The notes: generated by a model not told the origin, from the letters alone. A DNA stretch of 64,000 nucleotides from Comamonadaceae bacterium UBA2121 (GCA_002331385.1 DCYB01000001.1:434001-498000); one strand, 5' to 3'; shown: positions 17,206-27,103, counted from the first letter of the stretch. Numbers and translations are program-made.

Positions 17206-17670
17206 TCAGGCCACTGTACGCATCGTGCACATGATTTCGGCTTCGCAGGCGACGCTATCACCCACGCGCGCCACACCCTTGAACTTGTAGATGCCGCCCT
17301 TGATGCGGTCCAGTTCGACGTCGAGGATCAGTTGATCGCCCGGCTCCACGGGACGCTTGAAGCGCGCACCGTCGATGCCCACAAAGTAGAACACCTTGTC
17401 GTCGCCGGGCGCCTCGCCCATCATATCGAACGACAGCAGCCCCGCTGCCTGCGCCAATGCTTCCAGCATGAGTACGCCAGGCATCACCGGACGTGCCGGG
17501 AAGTGGCCCGTGAAGAAGGGCTCGTTGATGGTGACGTTCTTGATCGCCTGGATGCGCTTGCCGCGGTCAAGCTCCACCACACGATCCACCAGAAGGAATG
17601 GATAGCGATGAGGAAGAAGCTTGAGGATTTGGTGAATGTCCATCATGTGTTCAGCGGTCTGACCCGTCAT
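17206..17670 (-). CDS. fabZ: 3-hydroxyacyl-[ACP] dehydratase FabZ
   Basis: The 154-residue hot-dog-fold enzyme dehydrates 3-hydroxyacyl-ACP in fatty-acid elongation and competes with lpxA for the same pool. The core reads IHQILKLLPHRYPFLLVDRV, then the active-site GHFPARPVMPGVLMLEALAQ, carrying His and Glu. ATG 17670 has an AGAGA ribosome site and overlaps lpxD by 20 bases. The ATG-ATG at 17643-17646 gives the more usual N terminus and is a fair alternative. Confidence 0.95.
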   Translation of the reverse strand: MTGQTAEHMMDIHQILKLLPHRYPFLLVDRVVELDRGKRIQAIKNVTINEPFFTGHFPARPVMPGVLMLEALAQAAGLLSFDMMGEAPGDDKVFYFVGIDGARFKRPVEPGDQLILDVELDRIKGGIYKFKGVARVGDSVACEAEIMCTMRTVA

Positions 17671-18649
17671 TTTTGATTCTCTGTTCAAGAGCCTTGACCC
17701 GCTCGCGCAGCTTATAGAGCTGCCTCAGCGTGGCGGCGTTCTTTTCCCAGTTCGCATTGTCGTCGAACGGGAAAACTCCTGTGTAATGCCCCGCTTGCGG
17801 TATGGAACGCATGACCACGGTATTCGTGGAGATGTGAACGTTATCCGCAATGTGCAAATGCCCAATGATGGAGGCCGCGCCTGCAATCATGCAATGCGCT
17901 CCTATCTTCGTGCTGCCCGCGACTGCGGTGCAGCCGGCCATGGCAGTGTGGTGCCCAATGTGCACGTTGTGTGCAATCTGGATCAGATTGTCGAGCTTCA
18001 CGCTGTCTTCAATCACCGTATCTTCCAGCGCACCCCGATCAATGCAAGTATTGGCGCCGATCTCAACGTCATTGCCGATGCGTACGGCACCAAGCTGCTC
18101 GATCTTCACCCAATCGCCCTGATGCGGCGCGAAGCCAAAGCCATCGGCCCCGATTACGACACCGGGATGAACAATGCAGCGATCGCCGATGGTGCAGCGC
18201 TCGCCCACGTTCACACGCGACTTGAGCACCGTGCCTGCACCGATGCGGGCCCCGCGCTCGACGACGCACAAGGGGCCAACATAGGCCGTGGGATGCACTT
18301 GCGCATCCGCGTGCACGACTGCGCTGGGGTGGATGCCCTGCTCTGTGCCATGTGCATGCGCGCGTTTCCACAGCTGCGTCACACGCGCGAAATACACATA
18401 GGGGTCGGGCGTGACGATGCATGCGCCACGCGCCAGTGCGACTTCGCGCATCGCTGGCGCCACAATGACGCAGGCCGCCCGGGAGGCGGCCAGTTGGTTC
18501 TGGTAGCGCGGGTTGTTCAGAAAGGCCAGATCACCCGGGCCTGCAGATTCCAGAGGCGCGATACGCAGAATCTCGAATTCTGCGTTTCCCCCCTCAAGAT
18601 CGCCGCCCAGTTCATGGATGATCTGTCCCAGTCTCAAGCTCACGCGCAA
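17651..18649 (-). CDS. lpxD: UDP-3-O-acylglucosamine N-acyltransferase
   Basis: The 332-residue third enzyme of lipid A synthesis N-acylates UDP-3-O-acyl-glucosamine. The N-terminal uridine-binding domain includes LAFLNNPRYQNQL (about 43-55). Hexapeptide repeats follow from about residue 105 to 275, with the catalytic His region IQIAHNVHIGHHTAMAG. A C-terminal helix (LYKLRERVKALEQRI) closes the protein. It starts 21 bases after the skp stop. Confidence 0.95.
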   Translation of the reverse strand: MRVSLRLGQIIHELGGDLEGGNAEFEILRIAPLESAGPGDLAFLNNPRYQNQLAASRAACVIVAPAMREVALARGACIVTPDPYVYFARVTQLWKRAHAHGTEQGIHPSAVVHADAQVHPTAYVGPLCVVERGARIGAGTVLKSRVNVGERCTIGDRCIVHPGVVIGADGFGFAPHQGDWVKIEQLGAVRIGNDVEIGANTCIDRGALEDTVIEDSVKLDNLIQIAHNVHIGHHTAMAGCTAVAGSTKIGAHCMIAGAASIIGHLHIADNVHISTNTVVMRSIPQAGHYTGVFPFDDNANWEKNAATLRQLYKLRERVKALEQRIKNDGSDR

Positions 18650-18670
18650 CCTGTCACTACCAGAAATACA

Positions 18671-19192
18671 TCACTTGCCGTTGCCGGCAGAGTTCATGGC
18701 CTTGATCACCTTGTCGGTGATATCCAGCTTAGGGTTGATATACACCGCTTCCTGGAGGATCACGTCGAACTTTTCCGTCTCAGCCACTTGCTTGACTACG
18801 CGGTTAGCGCGTTCCAGCACTTGCGCGAGTTCTTCGCTCTTGCGCGAACCCAGGTCTTCCTGGAATTCACGACGCTTGCGCTGGAAATCACGATCCTGAT
18901 CGGCCAGCTGACGCTGACGGGAAATACGCTGGCTCTCGGACATAGTGGGCGCCTCGCGCTCGAACTTGTCCGTGGCGTTCTTCAGGGAATTGCCCTGATC
19001 CACAAGCTCTTTTTCGCGCTTGGCGAATTCTTGCTCCAGCTTGGCCTGAGCGGCCTTGGCGGAATTGGCTTCGCGGAAAACGCGATCGGTATTGACGAAG
19101 CCAGCCTTGAACTCCTGCGCCTGTGCGGGCACGGCTGCAGCCAGGCTACCCAGCAATACGACGAGGGGGATATGGCGGGAAAGGGATGTCAT
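18671..19192 (-). CDS. skp: Skp/OmpH-family periplasmic chaperone
   Basis: The 173-residue protein has a signal peptide ending PAQAQE (about residue 26). A short beta part (FKAGFVNTDRVFREANSAK) and a long charged coiled coil follow, the tentacle of the trimeric jellyfish-like chaperone that holds unfolded outer-membrane proteins. The C-terminal strand region YINPKLDITDKVIKAM completes the body domain. Its ATG shares one base with the bamA stop, so the two are translationally coupled. Confidence 0.93.
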   Translation of the reverse strand: MTSLSRHIPLVVLLGSLAAAVPAQAQEFKAGFVNTDRVFREANSAKAAQAKLEQEFAKREKELVDQGNSLKNATDKFEREAPTMSESQRISRQRQLADQDRDFQRKRREFQEDLGSRKSEELAQVLERANRVVKQVAETEKFDVILQEAVYINPKLDITDKVIKAMNSAGNGK

Positions 19193-21486
19193 TAGAAAGA
19201 TGTTCCGATCTGGAATTGCAGTTTCTGGATTCTATCGCCGGCAAATTTTCGTACCGGTTGTGCAAAGGCAAGACGCAGTGGACCAAGAGGGGAAATCCAG
19301 CTCAACCCCAGACCAGTCGACACGCGCATTTCACTGAGCTCCCAATTTTCATGTTCACCGTACACGTTACCCGCATCGACGAAGCCGAAGATGCGCAGTG
19401 TGCGGTCATTGCCCGCGCCTGGGAAGGGCGCAATCAATTCTGCATTCAATGTGACCTTTTTCGGGCCACCCAGCACCGAGCCGGTCACGTCACGCGGACC
19501 CAGTGTGCCCTGGTCGAACCCGCGCACGGAGCCCAGACCACCCGAGTAGAAGTTCTTGAACACCGGGAACGGGCGGCCATTCAGGCCCTTGCCCCAACCC
19601 AGCTCGCCATTGAAGGCCATGGTGAACTTCTTGTTCAGCGGAATGTACTGCTGATACTGGTAATTGGCCTTCACGTAGCGTGCATCGCCCGCCACCGACA
19701 CTTCGGAGTTCAGGCGCTGGTAGCGGCCCGAGTTCGGCGCCAGCGCGCTATCGCGGCTGTCACGGCCCCAGCCGATCGTCAGCGGCACGGTGAAGCTGCT
19801 CTCGCCGTATTCCTGCATGTAGGCCAGGTAGGCTGCGGGGATGTTCGTGCCCTGCTTGATACGGGTGTTCTCGATACCACCACCGAAGTACACGGTGTCG
19901 ATTTCGCTGAACGGCACCCCGAAGCGTACGCTGGCACCGGCTGTGACCAACTGGTAGTCACCACCCATGTCTGCATATGGCTTGGCCGTGCGGTAGTACA
20001 GGTCGAGCGTGCGCGAAATGCCGTCGCGTGTGAAGTACGGATCAGTCGTGCTGAACACCGCCGTGCGGTGGTACTTGCTGGTGTTGACGTCGATGCCCAG
20101 ATAGTTGCCCGAGCCAAAGACGTTTTCCTGCTTGATACCAAACGACAGAGATACCTTTTCCGCACTGGAGAAACCCGCACCCAGCGTCAGGGAGCCGGTC
20201 GGCTTTTCCTTGACGCTCACGGTCAGATCGACCTGATCGGGCGCATTGGGCACTTCCTGCGTTTCGATATCGACTTCGGTGAAATAGCCCAGACGGTCTA
20301 CGCGGTCACGCGAGGTTTTGATCTTGTCCGCGTCGTACCAAGACGATTCGAACTGGCGGAATTCGCGGCGAATCACTTCGTCACGCGTGCGGTTGTTGCC
20401 GCTCACGTTGATGCGGCGCACATAGGCCCGGCGCGAAGGCTCCGCGCGCAGCACCAAGGCGACGCGGTCGTTTTCGTGATCGATTTCCGGCACTGCCTCG
20501 ACCTTGGCAAAGGCGTAGCCGAAGTTGCCGAAGTGGTCGGTGAAGGCCTTGGTGGTTTCCGCCACCTTGTCGGCGTTGTAGGGCTCGCCAGGACGCACTG
20601 TCACCATGGACTTGAACTCGTCGTCCCGGTCCAGATAGTTGCCTTCCAGCTTGACGCCAGACACCACGTAAGGATTGCCTTCCGTGACGTTGATCGTGAT
20701 CGTGATGTCCTGCTTGTCGGGCGAAATGGCGACTTGTGTGGAGTCGATGCGGAACTCCAGATAACCACGCGACAGGTAATACGAACGCAGCGTTTCCAGG
20801 TCGGCATTGAGCTTGGAGCGCGAGTAGCGATCGGACTTGGTATACCAGCTCAGCCAGCCGCCGGTGTCCTGATCGAACTGGTCCTTCAGCGTGCTTTCGC
20901 TGAACGCCTTGGCGCCGATGATGCGGATGTCCTTGATCTTGGCGGGCTCGCCTTCCACCACCGAGAACGTCAAGTTCACGCGGTTGCGCTCGATCGGCGT
21001 CACTGTGGTGACCACGTTCACGCCGTACATGCTCTTGTTAATGTACTGGCGCTTGAGCTCCTGCTCGGCACGGTCGGCCAGCGCCTTGTCGAACGGGCGA
21101 CCTTCGGTCAGCCCCACATCGCGCATGGCTTTCTTGAGGGTTTCGCCGTCAAACTCTTTGGTGCCGGCAAATTCCACGTCGGCAATGGTCGGGCGCTCTT
21201 CCACCACCACCACGAGCACGTTGCCCGCAGCCTCAAGGCGCACGTCCTTGAACAGGCCCAGCGCAAAGAGCGCGCGAATGGCGGCGGCGCCCTTCTCGTC
21301 GGTGTAGTCGTCACCCACGCGCAGCGGCAGGGACGCGAAGATCGTGCCCGGCTCGACGCGTTGCAGACCTTCGACCCGAATATCTTGCACCCTGAAAGGA
21401 TCGAGCGCCCAAGCATTGGCAGCAAAGACCATGGCAGCAAATGCCGATGCAGTACGCATCCCCAAGCGATTGAATTGTTTTTTCAT
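19192..21486 (-). CDS. bamA: BamA, outer-membrane protein assembly factor
   Basis: The 764-residue protein is the core of the BAM complex that inserts beta-barrels. After a signal peptide (cleavage near AWA-LD, about residue 27) come five POTRA domains (first FRVQDIRVEGLQRVEPGTI; last ending near residue 420). The 16-stranded barrel carries the loop-6 motif VRGF (in GLGSVRGFDQGTLG, about residue 648). It ends in the C-terminal Phe of the barrel signal. It is 42 bases after rseP. Confidence 0.97.
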   Translation of the reverse strand: MKKQFNRLGMRTASAFAAMVFAANAWALDPFRVQDIRVEGLQRVEPGTIFASLPLRVGDDYTDEKGAAAIRALFALGLFKDVRLEAAGNVLVVVVEERPTIADVEFAGTKEFDGETLKKAMRDVGLTEGRPFDKALADRAEQELKRQYINKSMYGVNVVTTVTPIERNRVNLTFSVVEGEPAKIKDIRIIGAKAFSESTLKDQFDQDTGGWLSWYTKSDRYSRSKLNADLETLRSYYLSRGYLEFRIDSTQVAISPDKQDITITINVTEGNPYVVSGVKLEGNYLDRDDEFKSMVTVRPGEPYNADKVAETTKAFTDHFGNFGYAFAKVEAVPEIDHENDRVALVLRAEPSRRAYVRRINVSGNNRTRDEVIRREFRQFESSWYDADKIKTSRDRVDRLGYFTEVDIETQEVPNAPDQVDLTVSVKEKPTGSLTLGAGFSSAEKVSLSFGIKQENVFGSGNYLGIDVNTSKYHRTAVFSTTDPYFTRDGISRTLDLYYRTAKPYADMGGDYQLVTAGASVRFGVPFSEIDTVYFGGGIENTRIKQGTNIPAAYLAYMQEYGESSFTVPLTIGWGRDSRDSALAPNSGRYQRLNSEVSVAGDARYVKANYQYQQYIPLNKKFTMAFNGELGWGKGLNGRPFPVFKNFYSGGLGSVRGFDQGTLGPRDVTGSVLGGPKKVTLNAELIAPFPGAGNDRTLRIFGFVDAGNVYGEHENWELSEMRVSTGLGLSWISPLGPLRLAFAQPVRKFAGDRIQKLQFQIGTSF

Positions 21487-21528
21487 GAGTGATTTGAAAC
21501 CAGCACAGCAGCACCGAGTGGCAAACGC

Positions 21529-22911
21529 CTAGCCAAAAAGCCGGGTGACATACCGGGTAACGTCATTAAACAGGGCTATGGACATCATGACCATCAACAC
21601 CGCGATTCCGCCGCGCTGCAGTCGCTCCATCCAGATATCGGAAACCCCGCGCCCTGTTATACCTTCCCAAAGATAATACATCAGGTGCCCCCCATCCAGA
21701 ACGGGCAAAGGCAAGAGGTTCAGTACACCAAGGCTCACACTGATCAGAGCCATGAATATCAGGTACTGCGTCAGGCCCATGCTCGCCGAACGTCCGGCGT
21801 AATCTGCAATGGTAAGCGGGCCGCTGAGATTTTTCACTGATGCCTGCCCAATCACCATGCGCCCCATCATGCGCAAGGTCAATGCGGAGACTTCCCAAGT
21901 GCGTTGAACGCCCTTCCAGACACCCTCGAATACCCCGTATCGCACAGTGATCAACGCAGGCGGCTCGCCCACGTAGGCACCGATACGTCCATAAGAGCCA
22001 TTTTCATCCTGCAACACTTCAGGCGCCACATTCAGGTCCACGAGACGCCCTTCGCGCTCTACCTGCCAGGTTTGCGACTGCGCTTTGCCATCAGAAACGG
22101 ATTGCCGGATCAGCTCACGCAGTTGTTGACCATCAGCAACCTGCGCGGTGCCCACGCGGCGCACCAGATCGCCCTGCCGCAATCCCGCCTTTTCCGCAGG
22201 GCTGCCCGGCATCACGTCGCCAATCATCGGACGGCTATAGGGGCTGAGGATGCCGATCTTGCGAAACAGGCTCAGATCCGCGTCCTTGGCACCCAACGCA
22301 GCCAGACCCAATGTGACCTCGCGCTCCGATGAGCGGGACTTTTGCTCGTCGCGCACGATGAGCCGCGCGTCTTGCGCGTCCAGCGCCCCGCGGGTGAGCA
22401 GCCAGCGCACGTCCTCATAGGAATCCACCGGCTCGATCTCGTCGTTGCCCAGCGCTGCGCCCACCACCAGATCACCTGCACGCAATCCGGCCTTGTCTGC
22501 GACGGAGCCTGCTACAGGTTGGGCAAGCAAGGGGCGGGCTTCTTGTACACCCGTCCAGTTGACGATGGAATACAGCACCACCGCCAGCAGCAGATTGGCC
22601 AACGGCCCCGCCGCCACGATGGCAGCGCGGGAACGCAATGGTTGGGTATTGAAAGCGAGGTGGCGCTCTTCTGGCGCAACGGGCGCTTCGCGCTCGTCCA
22701 GCATGCGCACATAACCACCGAGCGGGAAGGCGGCAAGCACAAATTCGGTCGGCGAGCCCTTCTTCTGCCACCGCAGCAAGGGCTTGCCAAATCCGACCGA
22801 GAAGCGCAGCACCTTCACGCCACAGGCCACGGCGACACGATAGTGTCCGTACTCGTGCACGGCAATCAGCACGCCGAGTGCGACCACAAAGGCAACGACG
22901 GTGAGCAGCAT
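21529..22911 (-). CDS. rseP: RseP, site-2 intramembrane zinc protease
   Basis: The 460-residue inner-membrane protease cleaves the anti-sigma-E factor after a first cut and degrades signal-peptide remnants. The zinc motif HEYGH lies in the first helix (residues 19-23). Two PDZ domains are visible (GSVADKAGLRAGDLV and GSPAEKAGLRQGDLV). The third ligand motif NLLPLPVLDGGHLMYY is near the C terminus. It lies between dxr and bamA, linking envelope-stress control with barrel assembly. Confidence 0.96.
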   Translation of the reverse strand: MLLTVVAFVVALGVLIAVHEYGHYRVAVACGVKVLRFSVGFGKPLLRWQKKGSPTEFVLAAFPLGGYVRMLDEREAPVAPEERHLAFNTQPLRSRAAIVAAGPLANLLLAVVLYSIVNWTGVQEARPLLAQPVAGSVADKAGLRAGDLVVGAALGNDEIEPVDSYEDVRWLLTRGALDAQDARLIVRDEQKSRSSEREVTLGLAALGAKDADLSLFRKIGILSPYSRPMIGDVMPGSPAEKAGLRQGDLVRRVGTAQVADGQQLRELIRQSVSDGKAQSQTWQVEREGRLVDLNVAPEVLQDENGSYGRIGAYVGEPPALITVRYGVFEGVWKGVQRTWEVSALTLRMMGRMVIGQASVKNLSGPLTIADYAGRSASMGLTQYLIFMALISVSLGVLNLLPLPVLDGGHLMYYLWEGITGRGVSDIWMERLQRGGIAVLMVMMSIALFNDVTRYVTRLFG

Positions 22912-22931
22912 GCTTGCTTCTCCAGTGAAAA

Positions 22932-24113
22932 TCAGTTCAATCCGATGCGGGAAACCACTTCGGACGCCGCAGCGCGTGTTTGCGCATCCAGCGCCAGCAG
23001 TGTATCCAGCGAATCCGGATTGGACGGCACGACCCGCTCCAAAGTTTCCAGATTGATGCGATGAATCTCATCAAATCGCACTTGACCATGAAGAAACGCG
23101 GCCACCGCGACTTCGTTGGCCGCATTCAGCACCGCAGTCGTGCCTGGCCGCGCGCGCAATGCCTGCCAGGACAGATGCAGTCCGGGAAAGCGCGCCGCAT
23201 CGGCCTCTTCAAACGTGAGCGCCGCCAATTGCGTGAAATCCAGCGGCGCTGCGCCACTGGCAATGCGTGTGGGCCACGCGAGGCCGCAGGCAATCGGCAC
23301 GCGCATATCGGGCGTTCCGAGCTGCGCGATGATGGACGCATCCACAAACTGCACCATCGAATGGATGATTTGCTGCGGGTGAATCACCACCTTGATCTGC
23401 TCTGGCGTCAGGTCGAACAGCCAGCGCGCCTCGATCACTTCCAGCGCCTTGTTCATCATCGTCGCGGAGTCGATGGAAATCTTGCGGCCCATGGCAAAGT
23501 TCGGGTGCGCGCACGCCTCGCCCGGCGTTACGTCACGCAGCGTGAGCGGGTCGCGCGTACGGAACGGTCCGCCCGACGCGGTGAGAATCACATGATCCAC
23601 GCGCTCGGCCCAGGTACACGCATCTTCGGGCAGGCTCTGGAAAATCGCGGAGTGCTCGCTATCGATTGGCAGCAGCGTCGAGCCGCCCTGCTTCACCGCA
23701 TTCATGAAGAGCTCGCCCCCCACGACCAGCGCTTCCTTGTTGGCCAGCAACAGGCGCTTGCCCGCACGCGCGGCCGCCAGGCAGGGGCTCAGTCCCGCTG
23801 CGCCGACAATCGCCGCCATCACCGCATCCACATCGTCATGCGAGGCGATGAAGTCCAGCGCATCAGCGGACTTCACGACCTCTGTGGCCAACCCGTTGGC
23901 CTTGAGCTTCCATGCCAGCTCATCGGCATGCGGAGCGCTGGCCATGACGGCATAGCGCGGACGGAACTGGGTGCACTGACTGAGCAGCAGGTCCACCTGC
24001 GTCGCCGCGCTCAGCGCAAAGATTTCGTATTGGTCGGGATGGCGAGCCACCACGTCCAGGGTATTGGTGCCGATGGACCCGGTAGAGCCCAGGACGGTCA
24101 GACGTTGTTTCAT
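22932..24113 (-). CDS. dxr: 1-deoxy-D-xylulose-5-phosphate reductoisomerase
   Basis: The 393-residue enzyme performs the second step of the MEP isoprenoid pathway, reducing and rearranging DXP to MEP with NADPH. Motifs are the nucleotide loop LGSTGSIGTNTLDV at the N terminus, LLANKEALVVGG (about 125), LTASGGPFR (about 180) and the metal/substrate segment KISIDSATMMNKALEVIEA. The frame is open far upstream; ATG 24113 gives the family start and overlaps the cdsA stop by four bases (ATGA). Confidence 0.97.
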   Translation of the reverse strand: MKQRLTVLGSTGSIGTNTLDVVARHPDQYEIFALSAATQVDLLLSQCTQFRPRYAVMASAPHADELAWKLKANGLATEVVKSADALDFIASHDDVDAVMAAIVGAAGLSPCLAAARAGKRLLLANKEALVVGGELFMNAVKQGGSTLLPIDSEHSAIFQSLPEDACTWAERVDHVILTASGGPFRTRDPLTLRDVTPGEACAHPNFAMGRKISIDSATMMNKALEVIEARWLFDLTPEQIKVVIHPQQIIHSMVQFVDASIIAQLGTPDMRVPIACGLAWPTRIASGAAPLDFTQLAALTFEEADAARFPGLHLSWQALRARPGTTAVLNAANEVAVAAFLHGQVRFDEIHRINLETLERVVPSNPDSLDTLLALDAQTRAAASEVVSRIGLN

Positions 24114-24964
24114 GCAGCAGCGAAATAGGTGAGCATCATGGCCAGCGGAAGTGTGGGCAGCAGCGCGTCGATGCGATCGAGCACGCCACCATGTCCGGGC
24201 AACAGGTTGCTGCTGTCCTTCATTCCGGCGCTGCGCTTGACCAGCGACTCCACCAGATCTCCCACCACACTCATGGCAGCCATGAAAACAGCGCCCAACA
24301 GCAGGAGCCAATAGCCCTTGGCCGCAAGACGCGAATAGAAACTGGCCACCGGCGCTTGCGTCGAAGCGTCCACGGCAACCCAGACACACGCCAGCACGAC
24401 GACGCCCGCCATGCCACCCCAGACGCCTTCCCAGCTTTTGCCGGGACTGATGGCCGGAGCCAGCTTGTTCTTGGTGAATTTGAGACCGAAGGTACGACCG
24501 GCGAAGTAGGCAAAGATGTCTGCCACCCAGACCAGCACCAGCATGGAAAACAGAAAGTTGATGCCTACGTTGCGCGCCTGCACCACGGCAAGCCATGCCG
24601 TCCACAGGGCGAGCACGCCACCGACGAGGCGCACCGCCTTCGGAATCGTGGGCCAGCCCGCCACGCCTACGCGCAGCAGCATTGCACCGCCCAGCACCCA
24701 GGCGGCGCCGGCGATGGTCCAGAGCCACGGCAGCGGCGCATGCGTCCAACCCAGTTGCCAGCTCACGCCGCACAGCGCCAGACAGGCCACCCCCACCGAC
24801 ACGGCTGCGCCGCCGGACAGGCCGTTGAGCCGCCCCCATTCCCATGCGCCAGCGGCCATGAACACCAGCATGATCGCGGTGAACGGCATGGTGTTGGAAT
24901 AGAACAGTGCCGGCAGCAAAATGGCCAGCAGCACCAGGGCGGTTATGACACGTTGTTTGAGCAT
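24110..24964 (-). CDS. cdsA: Phosphatidate cytidylyltransferase
   Basis: The 284-residue polytopic enzyme makes CDP-diacylglycerol from phosphatidate and CTP. It has about eight membrane helices. The CDS signature is at the C terminus: SLVKRSAGMKDSS, then LLPGHGGVLDRIDALL. It starts 53 bases after uppS and is coupled to dxr by an ATGA overlap. Confidence 0.95.
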   Translation of the reverse strand: MLKQRVITALVLLAILLPALFYSNTMPFTAIMLVFMAAGAWEWGRLNGLSGGAAVSVGVACLALCGVSWQLGWTHAPLPWLWTIAGAAWVLGGAMLLRVGVAGWPTIPKAVRLVGGVLALWTAWLAVVQARNVGINFLFSMLVLVWVADIFAYFAGRTFGLKFTKNKLAPAISPGKSWEGVWGGMAGVVVLACVWVAVDASTQAPVASFYSRLAAKGYWLLLLGAVFMAAMSVVGDLVESLVKRSAGMKDSSNLLPGHGGVLDRIDALLPTLPLAMMLTYFAAA

Positions 24965-25017
24965 CCCGTCAGCCCTTCATGAAAGTGAGGAGATCGTGCG
25001 CTATGCGCAGCGCCCGA

Positions 25018-25734
25018 TCACGAAACCTTACGCACCTGCGCCGAGGTCTTGCCAAAGCGGCGTTCACGCCCTGCGTAGGCGGCAATCGCGGCATCCAGCG
25101 CTACCTCATCAAACTCGGGCCAGAGGCATTCGCTGAAGTACAACTCCGAGTATGCACATTGCCAGAGAAGAAAGTTGCTGATCCGCATCTCCCCTCCGGT
25201 ACGGATCAACAAATCTGGATCAGGTACATGCGCAAGCGACATGGCGGCATTCAGACCCTGCTCGGTGATCGGCTCACCTCGCTGCGCCAGCGACGCGGCC
25301 GCCTGCGCGATGTCCCAACGCCCGCCGTAGTTGAAGCAGACATTCAGCACCAGTCGCGTGTTCTGCGCGGTGACTGCTTCGGCCTGCGCCAGCCCTTCGC
25401 GCACCGAATCCGACAGCCCCGCCTTTTCGCCCACAAAATGCAGGCGCACACCATCTTTGTGCAACTGGGGCACTTCACGCGCCAGCGCCTTGGCCAGCAG
25501 ATCCATCAGGCCCGAGACTTCATCGGCAGGACGGTTCCAGTTTTCGGAAGAAAACGCAAACACCGTCAGCACGCCGACCCCTCGCTCGACGCAGGCGCGC
25601 GCGCAGCGGCGCAGCGATTCGACGCCCTGGCGGTGTCCTGCCAGACGCGGAAGAAAGCGACGCGTCGCCCAGCGTCCGTTGCCATCCATGACGATGGCGA
25701 TGTGATGCGGCGCTGCGCTCGAAGAATCGGCCAT
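25018..25734 (-). CDS. uppS: Undecaprenyl diphosphate synthase (di-trans,poly-cis)
   Basis: The 238-residue cis-prenyltransferase makes the C55 carrier used for peptidoglycan and polysaccharide export. The catalytic Asp is in HIAIVMDGNGRWA (about residues 11-23), with GHRQGVE and FAFSSENWNRP following. RTGGEMRISNFLLWQCAYSEL supplies the C-terminal binding residues. ATG 25734 (MADSSS) is preferred to an upstream ATG. Confidence 0.96.
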   Translation of the reverse strand: MADSSSAAPHHIAIVMDGNGRWATRRFLPRLAGHRQGVESLRRCARACVERGVGVLTVFAFSSENWNRPADEVSGLMDLLAKALAREVPQLHKDGVRLHFVGEKAGLSDSVREGLAQAEAVTAQNTRLVLNVCFNYGGRWDIAQAAASLAQRGEPITEQGLNAAMSLAHVPDPDLLIRTGGEMRISNFLLWQCAYSELYFSECLWPEFDEVALDAAIAAYAGRERRFGKTSAQVRKVS

Positions 25735-25767
25735 GAATCGCGTCAAATGAACATCCAACCGCAACGG

Positions 25768-26328
25768 TCAGATGGCCATGATTTCCTGTTCTTTGGCCGC
25801 CACCAGCGTATCGATGTCGGCGATATGCTTGTCGGTGAGCTTCTGGATATCGGCTTCGGAACGCTTTTGATCGTCCTCGGAAGCTTCCTTGTCCTTGACC
25901 AGCTTCTTCACGCCTTCGTTTGCGTCGCGGCGCAGATTGCGCACGGCGATCTTGGCGTTCTCGCCTTCGGTGCGCGCCAGCTTCGTCATCTCGCGGCGAC
26001 GCTCTTCCGACATCGGCGGCATCGGCACGCGGATCAGGTCCCCCAAAGAGGCGGGATTCAGACCCAGATCACTTTCACGAATGGACTTTTCGATCTTCGC
26101 TGCCATGGTCTTTTCCCACGGCTGCACGCTGATGGTGCGCGAATCGAGCAGCGACACGTTAGCCACCTGCGACAGCGGCACCATCGAGCCGTAGTAATCG
26201 ACGTGGATCGTGTCCAGCAATTGTGGATTGGCGCGGCCAGTGCGAATCCTGGCGAGGTTATTCTTGAACGCGGCGATGGACGCATCCATCTTGTTCTGCG
26301 CATTCTTCTTGATATCGGCAATGGTCAT
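25768..26328 (-). CDS. frr: Ribosome recycling factor
   Basis: The 186-residue protein splits post-termination ribosomes together with EF-G. Family features include the N-terminal helix with KMDASIAAFKNNLARIRTGRANP, domain II with SVQPWEKTMAAKIEKSI, and the C-terminal helix with IADIDTLVAAKEQEIMAI. ATG 26328 is preceded by GAGGAGAAAAAT, a strong ribosome site; the frame is open upstream but is not family-like. It follows pyrH by 52 bases. Confidence 0.97.
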   Translation of the reverse strand: MTIADIKKNAQNKMDASIAAFKNNLARIRTGRANPQLLDTIHVDYYGSMVPLSQVANVSLLDSRTISVQPWEKTMAAKIEKSIRESDLGLNPASLGDLIRVPMPPMSEERRREMTKLARTEGENAKIAVRNLRRDANEGVKKLVKDKEASEDDQKRSEADIQKLTDKHIADIDTLVAAKEQEIMAI

Positions 26329-26380
26329 ATTTTTCTCCTCGACGGGGCTGCGCACGCTCGTGGCGTGAGCCGCAAAACCT

Positions 26381-27103
26381 TCAAGCGTACACCAATGTGC
26401 CCTCGTCCTCGCCCATGACCACGCGCTTGAGCGCGCCGGGCTTGACAATGGAGAACACCCGGATGGGCAGACGCTGATCGCGGCACAGCGCAAACGCGGT
26501 GGCATCCATGATGCCCAGATTGCGCGTCATGGCTTCGTCAAACGTCAGCTTGGCGTAGCGCGTGGCGGTCGGGTCCTTGAGCGGATCGGCGGTATACACA
26601 CCGTCCACCTTGGTGGCCTTGAGCACCAGCTCGGCACCGATTTCAGCGCCGCGCAAAGCTGCAGCGGTGTCGGTGGTGAAGAAGGGGTTGCCGGTACCCG
26701 CAGCAAACACGACCACCTTGCCTTCTTCCAGATACTGCAGCGCCTTGGGGCGCACATAGGGCTCGACCACCTGCTCGATGCCGATCGCCGACATCACGCG
26801 GGCTGTCAGCCCCTGCTTGTTCATGGCATCGGCCAGAGCAAGCGAATTCATCACCGTGGCCAGCATGCCCATGTAGTCGGCAGTGGCACGGTCCATTCCG
26901 ACGGCGCCGCCTGCGACGCCACGGAAGATGTTGCCGCCCCCGATCACCACGGCCACCTCCACGCCCATGCGGGTCACCTCAGCCACCTCTTCCACCATGC
27001 GTTCGATGGTGGCGCGGTTGATGCCGAACTGGTCATCCCCCATTAACGCCTCACCAGACAACTTGAGCAAAATGCGCTTGTGGGCTGGTGCAGCGTCGGT
27101 CAT
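26381..27103 (-). CDS. pyrH: UMP kinase
   Basis: The 240-residue amino-acid-kinase-fold enzyme phosphorylates UMP to UDP in pyrimidine synthesis, feeding the UDP-sugar enzymes. Visible motifs are ILLKLSGEALMG at the N terminus, VAVVIGGGNIFRG, VFAAGTGNPFFTTDTAAALRGAEIGA and GIMDATAFALCRDQRLPIRVF. It is 63 bases after tsf. Confidence 0.97.
   Translation of the reverse strand: MTDAAPAHKRILLKLSGEALMGDDQFGINRATIERMVEEVAEVTRMGVEVAVVIGGGNIFRGVAGGAVGMDRATADYMGMLATVMNSLALADAMNKQGLTARVMSAIGIEQVVEPYVRPKALQYLEEGKVVVFAAGTGNPFFTTDTAAALRGAEIGAELVLKATKVDGVYTADPLKDPTATRYAKLTFDEAMTRNLGIMDATAFALCRDQRLPIRVFSIVKPGALKRVVMGEDEGTLVYA

Noticed and set aside
19123..21492. A 789-codon open frame antisense to bamA
   Set aside because: It lies entirely opposite a certain gene, its composition (His/Arg/Val-rich) is that of a complement frame, and no ribosome site or family motif is seen. 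High G+C makes such frames common.
21793..22890. Possible second gene inside the rseP region on the plus strand
   Set aside because: Open frames there are antisense to the PDZ-encoding part of rseP and show no independent signals.
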